The translations under genes and the position numbers were made by a program. Of a stretch of DNA of 35,781 nucleotides, positions 25,308 through 32,883 are shown piece by piece. Below the pieces are notes generated by a model, which was given only the letters and a program-made list of their open reading frames with translations, searched no databases and was not told where the DNA came from. The stretch covers positions 1-35,781 of the forward strand of contig CAJFII010000002.1 of NCBI GenBank assembly GCA_904381285.1, read 5' to 3'. The stretch comes from an uncultured Clostridia bacterium. Lineage in GTDB: Bacteria; Bacillota; Clostridia; TANB77; CAG-508. Position 1 is the stretch's first letter; each line of letters begins with the position of its first letter.

Positions 25308-26593
25308 ATGGAAGGAAGCATTAATTTAATTGAAGATAAAAAATATAATATTAAATTATACCCTTTATATAAGTCTCTTTCATGGGATTTATTATTTTAT
25401 TATGCTATTTCTTTTATATTTTTAACACGGTACTAAAGGATTTAGCGCATCTGATGTTCTATTTTTTGATGCTTTTTATCCTATCTTTAAATTTATACTC
25501 CAAATACCTGGTTCTTTAATTGTTAATAAATTTGGTAATAGAAAAAGTACAATTTTAGGTAATCTCTTTGTTGCTTCAAGTATTCTAATTATAATTATAG
25601 CAACTAATTTACCTATACTTATTTTTTCCCAATTTTTATCTGCTTTAGGTTTTTGCTTAAAAAATATTACTGAACCTAATTTATTATATGATTCTATAGA
25701 GAAATCAAAAAAAAGAAATGATTTATTTTCCACAATTGATGGAAGATCTTCTTCTTTTTATTATTACTTAGATGCTCTAACCTCTTTAACTACAGGCTTT
25801 TTATTTGTCGTAAATGGATATTTGCCTATGATTCTTTGTTTTGCATTATGCATTATATCAACATTACTCTCTTTTAAATTTAGAGAAGTAGAAAATTTAG
25901 AAAATAGAAAGAAAATTACTTTAAAAAATAATATAAAAGATATGAAAGAGCGGTTTTAGTTTTATATTTCAATCTAATAGACTAAAAAGCTTAATCCTAT
26001 TTTATTCCATATTTACCGCTATTTTAGGACTTTATTCAAGCCTAAGAAGTAGTATCTTAACAGACATTAATTTACCTGAACAATACTTTGGTATTATATA
26101 TGCTATTTTACAAATTATTTCTGGAATAGCTGTTAGAAAACAAAGTTGGTTCCACAATAGATATAGAAATAGAACTTTAACTATATTTGCTTTAACTTCT
26201 ACTCTTTCTATGATTGCTATTGGACTTTGTGAAATAATTGGATTAAATTTTGGATTAAGTTTAGAAATTATTTTTATAATGCTTGCTTTACAATATATGA
26301 TAAAAGGTCCTTATTATACTTTAATAAAAAGATATCTAAATAGCTTTTCAAGTTCATCTATGAGACCCAAAATTTATTCTGCAATGGAATTGCCTTATTC
26401 CATAATACGAGCTATAATAGCTTTTTCTTGCTCTTGGTTACTTGATTTTACAACAACTTCATATGTATATGTAATACTAGGTTGTATATTTACTGTAGTA
26501 TTTATTTTCTTATTAGACCATATGAAAACAACTGTTGGTTTAAAACCTGAAGAATATTCAAAAAAAGATATAACTTTTACAGAATTACACTAA
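25308..26593 (+). CDS. MFS transporter with two +1 frameshifts, both at CGG
   Basis: A major facilitator superfamily permease with about 12 spans. Three consecutive frames join to 427 residues, a normal length: 25308-25427, 25429-25950 and 25952-26593, skipping one C at 25428 and one at 25951. Unshifted, CGG-TAC-TAA and CGG-TTT-TAG give early stops. With the shift the text runs FLT-G-TKGFSASDVLFFDAF (span 1 into the first loop) and KE-G-FSFIFQSNRLKSL (central loop into span 7), both well-formed for this family. NKFGNRKS after span 2 is the usual MFS basic loop motif. No other stop interrupts the three segments, and promoter, ribosome site (AAAGGAG) and terminator are intact, so this does not look like a decayed pseudogene. 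The transported compound is unknown. Confidence 0.8.
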
Positions 26594-26597
26594 ATTT

Positions 26598-26636
26598 ATC
26601 CCTTCTAGTTAATATAATATATTAACTAGAAGGGAT
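26598..26636. terminator. Bidirectional terminator between the MFS gene and tcdA
   Basis: A 16-base perfect stem (26598-26613 with 26621-26636, ATCCCTTCTAGTTAAT and complement) and 7-base loop, four bases after the MFS stop. A short T run follows on plus; the minus-side tail is AAATTTAG. Confidence 0.85.
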
Positions 26637-26651
26637 TTTGGTTTATAAATA

Positions 26652-27350
26652 TTACTGATTAATAATATCTTTTACCACTTCACTTGCTATTATAAGACCA
26701 GCAACTGATGGTACAAAAGATATACTTCCTAAGCTTGAATTGTCAGCATCTTTTTTATATTTTGTAAACGGTTCTTCTTTTGAATATACAACTTTTAAAT
26801 TATTTATATTCCTATTTCTTAATTCTTTTCTAATTACTTTTGCAAGTGGACATACTGATGTTTTATATATATCTGCCACTTCTAACATAGTTGGATTTAG
26901 TTTATTGGCTGTTCCCATACTTGATATCACAGGAACATCTACTTTTTTTGCATTTATAATAATCTCTAATTTTGCTGCCACGGTATCTACTGCATCTACT
27001 ATATATGAAAAAGTATTATCAATTATCTTATTTTTGCTGTCTGCTTTATAAAATTCTTTAAATGCTTGAACTTTAATATTAGGGTTAATTTCTAATATTC
27101 TATTTTTCATTACTTCAACTTTAGGCTTTCCTATAGTATTATGAGTTGCATGAATTTGTCTGTTTAAATTACTAATACTAATTTCATCATTATCTATTAA
27201 GACTAGCTCTCCTACACCAACTCTTGCTAACGCTTCACAAACAAAAGAGCCAACTCCACCAATTCCAAAAATTCCAATTTTAGATTTTTCTAATTTTTCT
27301 AAATTTTCTTTACCTATTAGTAATTCAGTTCTAGAAAATTGATTCTCCAT
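26652..27350 (-). CDS. tcdA: tRNA threonylcarbamoyladenosine dehydratase (TcdA/CsdL)
   Basis: A 232-residue E1-like, ThiF-fold enzyme that uses ATP to cyclise t6A37 of ANN-decoding tRNAs to ct6A. The ATP-binding GIFGIGGVGSFVCEALARVG (26-45) and VLIDNDEISISNLNRQIHAT (51-70) are intact, followed by GKPKVEVM and DAVDTVAAK. The C-terminal part (SVCPLAKVIRKELR, VVYSKEEP, GSISFVPSVAGL) is characteristic of TcdA rather than ThiF or MoeB. The ATG has AAAGGAGAAAAC upstream. It is the last gene of the large operon from 35695, 55 bases after the AI-2E-family gene. Confidence 0.93.
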   Translation of the reverse strand: MENQFSRTELLIGKENLEKLEKSKIGIFGIGGVGSFVCEALARVGVGELVLIDNDEISISNLNRQIHATHNTIGKPKVEVMKNRILEINPNIKVQAFKEFYKADSKNKIIDNTFSYIVDAVDTVAAKLEIIINAKKVDVPVISSMGTANKLNPTMLEVADIYKTSVCPLAKVIRKELRNRNINNLKVVYSKEEPFTKYKKDADNSSLGSISFVPSVAGLIIASEVVKDIINQ

Positions 27351-27405
27351 GTTTTCTCCTTTTATTTATGTACTATATTTATTTCTTAAATAATTAATAT
27401 GTATT

Positions 27406-28503
27406 TTATTCTTGTTCAAATATTGTTTTTAATATTCCTTTACTAAAAAGTTCTGAAAATATATTTTTTAACACTAATAATATTATTGGTCCTAACATAA
27501 GTCCTAAAATTCCAAATATTTTAGAACCAGTATACATTGCAAGTAGTATAAAAATTGGATGTAGTCCCATTTGTTTGCTTATCATTTTTGGTTCTAATAA
27601 ATTTTTTATAATAGCCCATATTATCCACAATATTCCAACCCCAATCGCTAGTGGAATATTTCCTACTATTACTAAATATATAGCCCATGGAATCATTACT
27701 GCTCCTGCACCAAATATTGGAAGTAAGTCAACAAATCCTATAAATAATGCCATTATTATTAGGAATTCTACTTTTAAACCAATTAAATCCATAATAGTTA
27801 AACCAACAAGAACAAGTATAAAGCATAAAAAAGATAACTTTGCTTCTGCTTTTATGTATTCTATAGTAACACTAAATGTTTCTCTAAACACCATCTTTAT
27901 TTTTTCAAGCCATTTACTAGGTATGTGCTTTTTACAAGTACTAATTATATAGTCTCTATCAAAACATATAAATACTACTGCGAGAATTGTAACAAAACTA
28001 AAAGTAATTCCTCCTGGCAAAGCACCTATTGTGTTTATTAAACTTGTAAAAAAGTTCCCAATGAATGTTTTTGCACTATCTAGAAGCCCACTATATGACT
28101 TTTCTGCAATATCGATAACTTCTTGTGGTATCTGTATTCTTCCCTCTTGTATATCTTTTAATATATTCATTCCATAATTATATGCATTTGTAGCATATAC
28201 ATTTAAATTTTCTATTAATTTAATAGATTCTGAAACTATACTAGAAATAAGTAATGTCAATATAACTGTTATTAATATTACAATTATTAACAAAGAAATT
28301 GTACTTGCTAATTTCCTTTTCATCTTGCATTTTTTCATAAAGAACTTAATTAATGGTTCTGCAATACTTGCTATTATTAGTGCAATAACAAATGGCATAT
28401 AAAATATTGCTAATTTATATAAACCGAATATTGCTAATATAATAAATGCAAATATTGCAAACCTAGAAAATATCTTTATATAATACTTCGTTTTTTCCTC
28501 CAT
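27406..28503 (-). CDS. AI-2E family transporter (TqsA/YdiK-like)
   Basis: A 365-residue membrane protein with about eight spans in the AI-2E exporter/PurR-regulated permease superfamily. Early spans (about 10-85) precede a long amphipathic external or periplasm-like section (about 85-150). Signatures near the C-terminus include LLPIFGAGAVMIPWAIYL, NLLEPKMISKQMGLHP and ILGLMLGPIILLVLKNIF. Members export diverse substrates or exchange ions, so the name should not be read as evidence for quorum signalling. I prefer the ATG at 28503 (MEEKTKYY), which has GGGGAAAT upstream. An ATG at 28515 abuts the ftsH stop and has a poorer site. It follows ftsH directly. Confidence 0.9.
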   Translation of the reverse strand: MEEKTKYYIKIFSRFAIFAFIILAIFGLYKLAIFYMPFVIALIIASIAEPLIKFFMKKCKMKRKLASTISLLIIVILITVILTLLISSIVSESIKLIENLNVYATNAYNYGMNILKDIQEGRIQIPQEVIDIAEKSYSGLLDSAKTFIGNFFTSLINTIGALPGGITFSFVTILAVVFICFDRDYIISTCKKHIPSKWLEKIKMVFRETFSVTIEYIKAEAKLSFLCFILVLVGLTIMDLIGLKVEFLIIMALFIGFVDLLPIFGAGAVMIPWAIYLVIVGNIPLAIGVGILWIIWAIIKNLLEPKMISKQMGLHPIFILLAMYTGSKIFGILGLMLGPIILLVLKNIFSELFSKGILKTIFEQE

Positions 28504-28515
28504 ATATTTCCCCAT

Positions 28516-30312
28516 CTACTCAAATATTTCTTCAAATTCTTCTGCTGTAACTATTTCTTTTTGTAATAATAATATAGCAAGAGTTTCTAACTTATCTATA
28601 TTCTTTGTAAGTATATTTGTTGCTTTTTTATATGCTTCATCTATCAACGTTTTAACTTCTATTCCTATTACATCTTCAATATCTTGTCCAAATACTTCTA
28701 AATTTTCTTTATCTTCTAATGAAATTGGACCCAATTTTTCGCTCATACCATATACTGTTACCATATCTTTTGCTATTTGAGTAGCTACTTGTATATCATT
28801 TCTTGCTCCTGTTGAAATATCATCTAACGCTAATTTTTCAGCTGCTCGTCCACCCAATAATCCAACTAATCTTTCTTGTAATTCAGTTTTTGACCTATAA
28901 AATTTATCTTCATTTGACTTATACATTGTGTATCCACCAGCCATACCTCTTGGTATTATAGATATTTCTTTTAATGGATCTCCTGTATTTAAAAATCTTC
29001 CTACTATAGCATGTCCCGCTTCATGGAATGCTGTTAATTTCTTTTCTTTGTCTGATATTACCCTAGAGTTTTTCTGTATTCCCACTGTAACTTTTTTTAC
29101 AGCTTCTTCTATATCATCTTGATTAATTGCTTCATGTTTATTTATTGTTGCAATAATTGCTGCTTCGTTTAGTATATTTGCAAGTTCAGCCCCTGTAAAT
29201 CCAGCTGTATCTTCTGCAATACTTTTTAGAGTTACATCACTTGCAAATTTTTTGTCTTTTGAATGTATTTTTAATATTTCTTCTCTTCCTCTTACATCTG
29301 GAGGAGCTATAGTTATTTGTCTATCAAATCTTCCTGGACGAAGTAAAGCTTTATCTAGCATTTCTGGTCTATTTGTTGCCGCTAAAACAATTACTGTTTC
29401 ATTTTTTTCAAATCCGTCCATTTCTACTAGTAATTGATTTAATGTTTGATTGTTTTCAGATTCAGCACCACTATTGCTTGTACGTCTTGAACCTATTGCA
29501 TCTATTTCATCTATAAATACTATACATGGTGAAATTTTTCTTGCTTTTTCAAATAATTTTCTAACACGTGATGCACCAAGCCCTGCAAACATTTCTATAA
29601 ATTCAGATCCACTCATTGAAATAAATGGTACTCCAGCTTCTCCTGCAATAGCTTTTGCAATTAAAGTTTTTCCTGTACCTGGTTTACCATATAGCAGTAT
29701 TCCTCTTGGTATTTTTGCTCCCATGTCATAAAAGCGCTTTGGTTCTTTTAAAAAGTCTACTATTTCTACTAATTCATTTTTTTCTTCATCTAATCCTGCT
29801 ATATCACTAAATTTTACATCACTTACGTTTTCTTCACCATCATATACTTTTCCTTTATCACCAAGTCCTTGCATCTTAAATATTAATACAAATAATGCGA
29901 CCATTAAAAGAGTTGGCAATAAACTTAATAATGTTGAAGGTATTTTTAAAAATATATTTTGTTGCTTTTGAATTAATTCTATTTCATCATTTCCTTCTTG
30001 TACTTTTTGTTGTATTAATTCAATAAAAGCTTGTGTACTAGGTACTATTGCATTTTTTTCTTCTTCTTCGCCTTTTAATTTTACTTTTACAGAAGTACTT
30101 CCTACTGTCATTTCTATTTTTTCCACTGCTTGTTCGTTTATTTGTTTAATTAATTCTGTATATGAAATATTTTTTTCCTCATCTTGATTATTATTGTTAA
30201 TCATATTCAAGATTAGTACTCCTATAATTATTAGCATTATTACAGTTATTCCTATTGATATATACATACTTTTTTTATTAGAATTATTTTTGTTGTTTTT
30301 AGTATTATCCAT
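28516..30312 (-). CDS. ftsH: ATP-dependent zinc metalloprotease FtsH
   Basis: A 598-residue membrane-bound AAA+ protease that degrades misfolded membrane proteins and some soluble regulators. Order: Asn-rich cytosolic start, span 1 (18-37), extracytosolic domain (38-123), span 2 (about 124-146), AAA+ module with Walker A GKPGTGKT (209-216), pore MFAGLGASR (241-249), Walker [12 protein letters not shown] (264-274) and the second region of homology [18 protein letters not shown] (314-331). The M41 protease domain has zinc-binding HEAGH (430-434). The protein ends soon after a helical [15 protein letters not shown] segment, so it lacks the long tail of some homologues. ATG with GAAAGGAAAATTAA upstream. 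It sits between the DUF1189 and AI-2E genes. Confidence 0.97.
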   Translation of the reverse strand: MDNTKNNKNNSNKKSMYISIGITVIMLIIIGVLILNMINNNNQDEEKNISYTELIKQINEQAVEKIEMTVGSTSVKVKLKGEEEEKNAIVPSTQAFIELIQQKVQEGNDEIELIQKQQNIFLKIPSTLLSLLPTLLMVALFVLIFKMQGLGDKGKVYDGEENVSDVKFSDIAGLDEEKNELVEIVDFLKEPKRFYDMGAKIPRGILLYGKPGTGKTLIAKAIAGEAGVPFISMSGSEFIEMFAGLGASRVRKLFEKARKISPCIVFIDEIDAIGSRRTSNSGAESENNQTLNQLLVEMDGFEKNETVIVLAATNRPEMLDKALLRPGRFDRQITIAPPDVRGREEILKIHSKDKKFASDVTLKSIAEDTAGFTGAELANILNEAAIIATINKHEAINQDDIEEAVKKVTVGIQKNSRVISDKEKKLTAFHEAGHAIVGRFLNTGDPLKEISIIPRGMAGGYTMYKSNEDKFYRSKTELQERLVGLLGGRAAEKLALDDISTGARNDIQVATQIAKDMVTVYGMSEKLGPISLEDKENLEVFGQDIEDVIGIEVKTLIDEAYKKATNILTKNIDKLETLAILLLQKEIVTAEEFEEIFE

Positions 30313-30340
30313 TTAATTTTCCTTTCTACTATAAATCTAA

Positions 30341-31390
30341 TTATTGTGGAGCAAGACCTTCATCTCCAACATTTCCATCTTTTTGTTTTTTGTCTTCCTT
30401 TTTTTCTTCTTTCTTTTCCTCTGGTTCTTTAGTATCTTTTGGCTCTTTCTTTTTTTCTTCCTCTTTTTTACGCTCTTGTTCTTCTATTTCTTGTTTTACT
30501 TTTTCTTGTTCTTCTACTATTTTCATTAATTCTGCTTGTCTATTAATTAAATCAGCTTTTATCATTAGTATTGCTACAATCATATAAATATATGATATTG
30601 TTGTGTACATCCATTGGAAATATTCAATTGTAAAGCCAGTAAATGCATTTACAACTATATATATTAAATTCAATATGATAGGTAATGTTAATGCATAAAC
30701 TCCCATATTAAATGTAGCTTTATATCTAAGTTTAACACTAACAATTCTTGCAAAAATAAATCCTAGAACACCAATCATAACCACATCTATTAATGTACTT
30801 GTAAAATATATAATAAACATATATATAAATACGACTATAAAGAAACTAATATATAAGTTTATCTGGTTTATACTTTGAATTAAATTTGTGATATCTTGTT
30901 TATTAAATTCACTTATATTATAGTTATTGGCTATATTTTCATAACTATATTCCATATTTTGGCTTAGCATTTCGTTTTTGTAAATTATTCTATCATTTAA
31001 TATAATAATTCCATTTTCATATCTATTTAATTCATCTTTATACTTTTCTATATTTTCCTGTGTTGCATTAGTATTAATTATAACAATTGGCATAACTTCT
31101 TTTTCATTTTTAAGTATTATTTCTTCGCCAGAATTAACACTTAAATAATTTTCTTTATAACTTACTTCATTAATATTTTCATCAAAATAATTTATAGCAT
31201 TATTAATTGATACCCCAAATTTGTATGTGAATATAGCACTAATTACTGCAGTAAAAATCACCATTAACAAAGCTAAATATTTTATTGCTTTACCTACTGT
31301 TTCTGCTGCAAAAAATTGATATTTTTCGAAATCTTTTATACTTATTATTACCCTCTTAAAAAAGTTTATTTTTTCTTCTTTATCTTGCAT
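30341..31390 (-). CDS. DUF1189-type membrane protein with long charged C-terminal tail
   Basis: A 349-residue membrane protein. After a short cytosolic start there is one span (about 37-57), an extracytosolic domain (58-170), and four closely spaced spans (about 172-275). The tail (278-349) is helical and extremely charged, with Lys/Glu runs such as ERKKEEEKKKEPKDTKEPEE and an EEKKEEKKEDKK stretch; it is probably cytosolic coiled coil or disordered. The core layout fits DUF1189, whose function is unknown. It lies between cysS and ftsH (28 bases before ftsH), so a role with FtsH at the membrane is possible but only positional. ATG with AAAGGAGAAATACG upstream. Confidence 0.82.
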   Translation of the reverse strand: MQDKEEKINFFKRVIISIKDFEKYQFFAAETVGKAIKYLALLMVIFTAVISAIFTYKFGVSINNAINYFDENINEVSYKENYLSVNSGEEIILKNEKEVMPIVIINTNATQENIEKYKDELNRYENGIIILNDRIIYKNEMLSQNMEYSYENIANNYNISEFNKQDITNLIQSINQINLYISFFIVVFIYMFIIYFTSTLIDVVMIGVLGFIFARIVSVKLRYKATFNMGVYALTLPIILNLIYIVVNAFTGFTIEYFQWMYTTISYIYMIVAILMIKADLINRQAELMKIVEEQEKVKQEIEEQERKKEEEKKKEPKDTKEPEEKKEEKKEDKKQKDGNVGDEGLAPQ

Positions 31391-31424
31391 CGTATTTCTC
31401 CTTTTTATAAAATTAACCTTTTGA

Positions 31425-32810
31425 TTATAATTTTTCTATAATTACACCATCTTTTTGGTCTTTTATATTATATCCTTTTTTGTTAATTTCATCTCTTATT
31501 TTATCAGATAATTCCCAATTTTTATCTTGTCTTGCCTGTTTTCTTTTTTCTACAAGCTCCAATACTTCATCAGGGATTTTTTCTTTATTTTCTTCTAATT
31601 CATCTATTTTTATTCCTAATACTGTATCAAATTTTAATAAAAGATTAGCTAATTTTTTTGATTTCAAGTTATATTTTGCAACTTCCCATACTATACTCAT
31701 TGCAAGTGGCATGTTTAAATCATCATTTATTGCTTCATGAAATTTATTTTCAAATTCATTTATTATTTCTTCTTGTACATCATCATTACCTTCTAAATGT
31801 TTTCTATAAGCTTCTTTTAACTTGATTAAAGCCTTATTAGATGCATCTATTGCTTCCCAAGTAAAATTAAGTTTATTTCTATAGCTTGCAGAAAAACAAA
31901 ATATTCTATATGAAAGTGGAGAATAACCTCTTTTTATAATATCACTTAGTAAATATACATTTCCTAAGCTTTTAGACATTTTTCCTCCATTAATTAGTAA
32001 ATATTCTCCATGTATCCAAAATCTTGCTGGATTCTTTCCAGTTAATCCTTTACTTTGTGCTATTTCATTTTCATGATGTGTTGGTATTAAATCTATTCCA
32101 CCTGTATGTATATCAAATTCTTCCCCTAAATATTTTTTACTCATAGCAGAACATTCAATATGCCATCCAGGATAAGATAATCCCCAAGGACTATCCCATT
32201 TCATTAAATGATTCTCTGGAGCCTTAATCCATAGTGCAAAATCATATGGATTTTTCTTTTCTTTATCAACTTCTACTCTTGCTCCTTCTTTTTGTTCTTC
32301 AAGATTGATTCCAGATAACACACCATACTCATCTAATTTAGATACATCAAAATAAATTGCTGTAGAAGTTTCATAAGCATATCCTTTTTTCATTAATTCT
32401 TCTACAAATTTTAACATATCATCAATATGATCTGTTGCCTTGCATATTATTTCTGGCATATCTATATTTAAATCTTTTAGATCTTTTAAAAATCTTTTGG
32501 TGTAAAATTCTGCAATTTCTAGTGGAGTTTTTCCTTCTTCTTTTGCAGACTTTATCATTTTATCTTCTCCTTCATCTGCATCTGAAACAAGGTGTCCAAC
32601 ATCCGTTATGTTCATTACATGTTTTAAAGTATAACCATTATATTTTAAAACTCTTCTTAAAATATCCATGAATACATTAGTTCTCATGTTACCTATTGTT
32701 GCATCTTTATAAACAGTTGGTCCGCAAGAATATATTCTTACCTCATTACCATGTATTGGCTTAAAAATCTCTTTTCTTTTGGTAAGTGTATTATATAATT
32801 TTAATTCCAC
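31425..32810 (-). CDS. cysS: Cysteinyl-tRNA synthetase
   Basis: A 461-residue class I aminoacyl-tRNA synthetase that charges tRNA-Cys. The N-terminal CGPTVYKDATIGNMRT carries the HIGH-type signature, here with Thr replacing the first His (TIGN). Zinc ligands are in YSCGPT, WHIECS and THHENE, and KMSKS is intact in GGKMSKSLGN. The anticodon-binding helical domain and a C-terminal ELSDKIRDEINKKGYNIKD segment complete the protein. I favour the GTG at 32810, which has AAAGGTGG upstream. A GTG at 32822 is part of that ribosome site and would add four residues. It is second in the operon after the penicillin-binding protein. Confidence 0.96.
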   Translation of the reverse strand: MELKLYNTLTKRKEIFKPIHGNEVRIYSCGPTVYKDATIGNMRTNVFMDILRRVLKYNGYTLKHVMNITDVGHLVSDADEGEDKMIKSAKEEGKTPLEIAEFYTKRFLKDLKDLNIDMPEIICKATDHIDDMLKFVEELMKKGYAYETSTAIYFDVSKLDEYGVLSGINLEEQKEGARVEVDKEKKNPYDFALWIKAPENHLMKWDSPWGLSYPGWHIECSAMSKKYLGEEFDIHTGGIDLIPTHHENEIAQSKGLTGKNPARFWIHGEYLLINGGKMSKSLGNVYLLSDIIKRGYSPLSYRIFCFSASYRNKLNFTWEAIDASNKALIKLKEAYRKHLEGNDDVQEEIINEFENKFHEAINDDLNMPLAMSIVWEVAKYNLKSKKLANLLLKFDTVLGIKIDELEENKEKIPDEVLELVEKRKQARQDKNWELSDKIRDEINKKGYNIKDQKDGVIIEKL

Positions 32811-32847
32811 TAATTTTTCCACCTTTCATTTATTTTAAATATAAACT

Positions 32848-32869
32848 GGGCAGACATAGGGGTCTGCCC
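32848..32869 (-). terminator. GC-rich hairpin between pbp and cysS (terminator or dispersed repeat)
   Basis: An 8-base perfect stem (GGGCAGAC at 32848-32855 with 32862-32869) and a 6-base loop, 15 bases past the extended stop of the penicillin-binding protein. It is strikingly GC-rich for this genome. The minus-strand tail AGTTTATATTTA is only weakly T-rich, so it may be a weak terminator or a copy of a mobile hairpin repeat. Confidence 0.55.
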
Positions 32870-32883
32870 TACAATAAAGTAAC

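Noticed and set aside
25308..26593. MFS gene as an ordinary pseudogene
   Set aside because: Only two lesions, both the same C before GGT, and intact promoter, ribosome site, terminator and all other codons; the shared CGG signature with uvrB and pbp fits better.
27406..28503. Autoinducer-2 export as the role of the AI-2E family gene
   Set aside because: The family is functionally broad and no luxS or signalling gene is present here.
30344..30587. Phe/Ser-rich plus-strand frames opposite the DUF1189 gene tail
   Set aside because: They mirror the Lys/Glu-rich codons of the real gene and have no ribosome site.
32740..32790. CysS with a broken HIGH motif (TIGN)
   Set aside because: The Thr variant is, to my recollection, seen in other CysRS-type proteins. 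KMSKS and all zinc ligands are intact, so loss of function is not supported.
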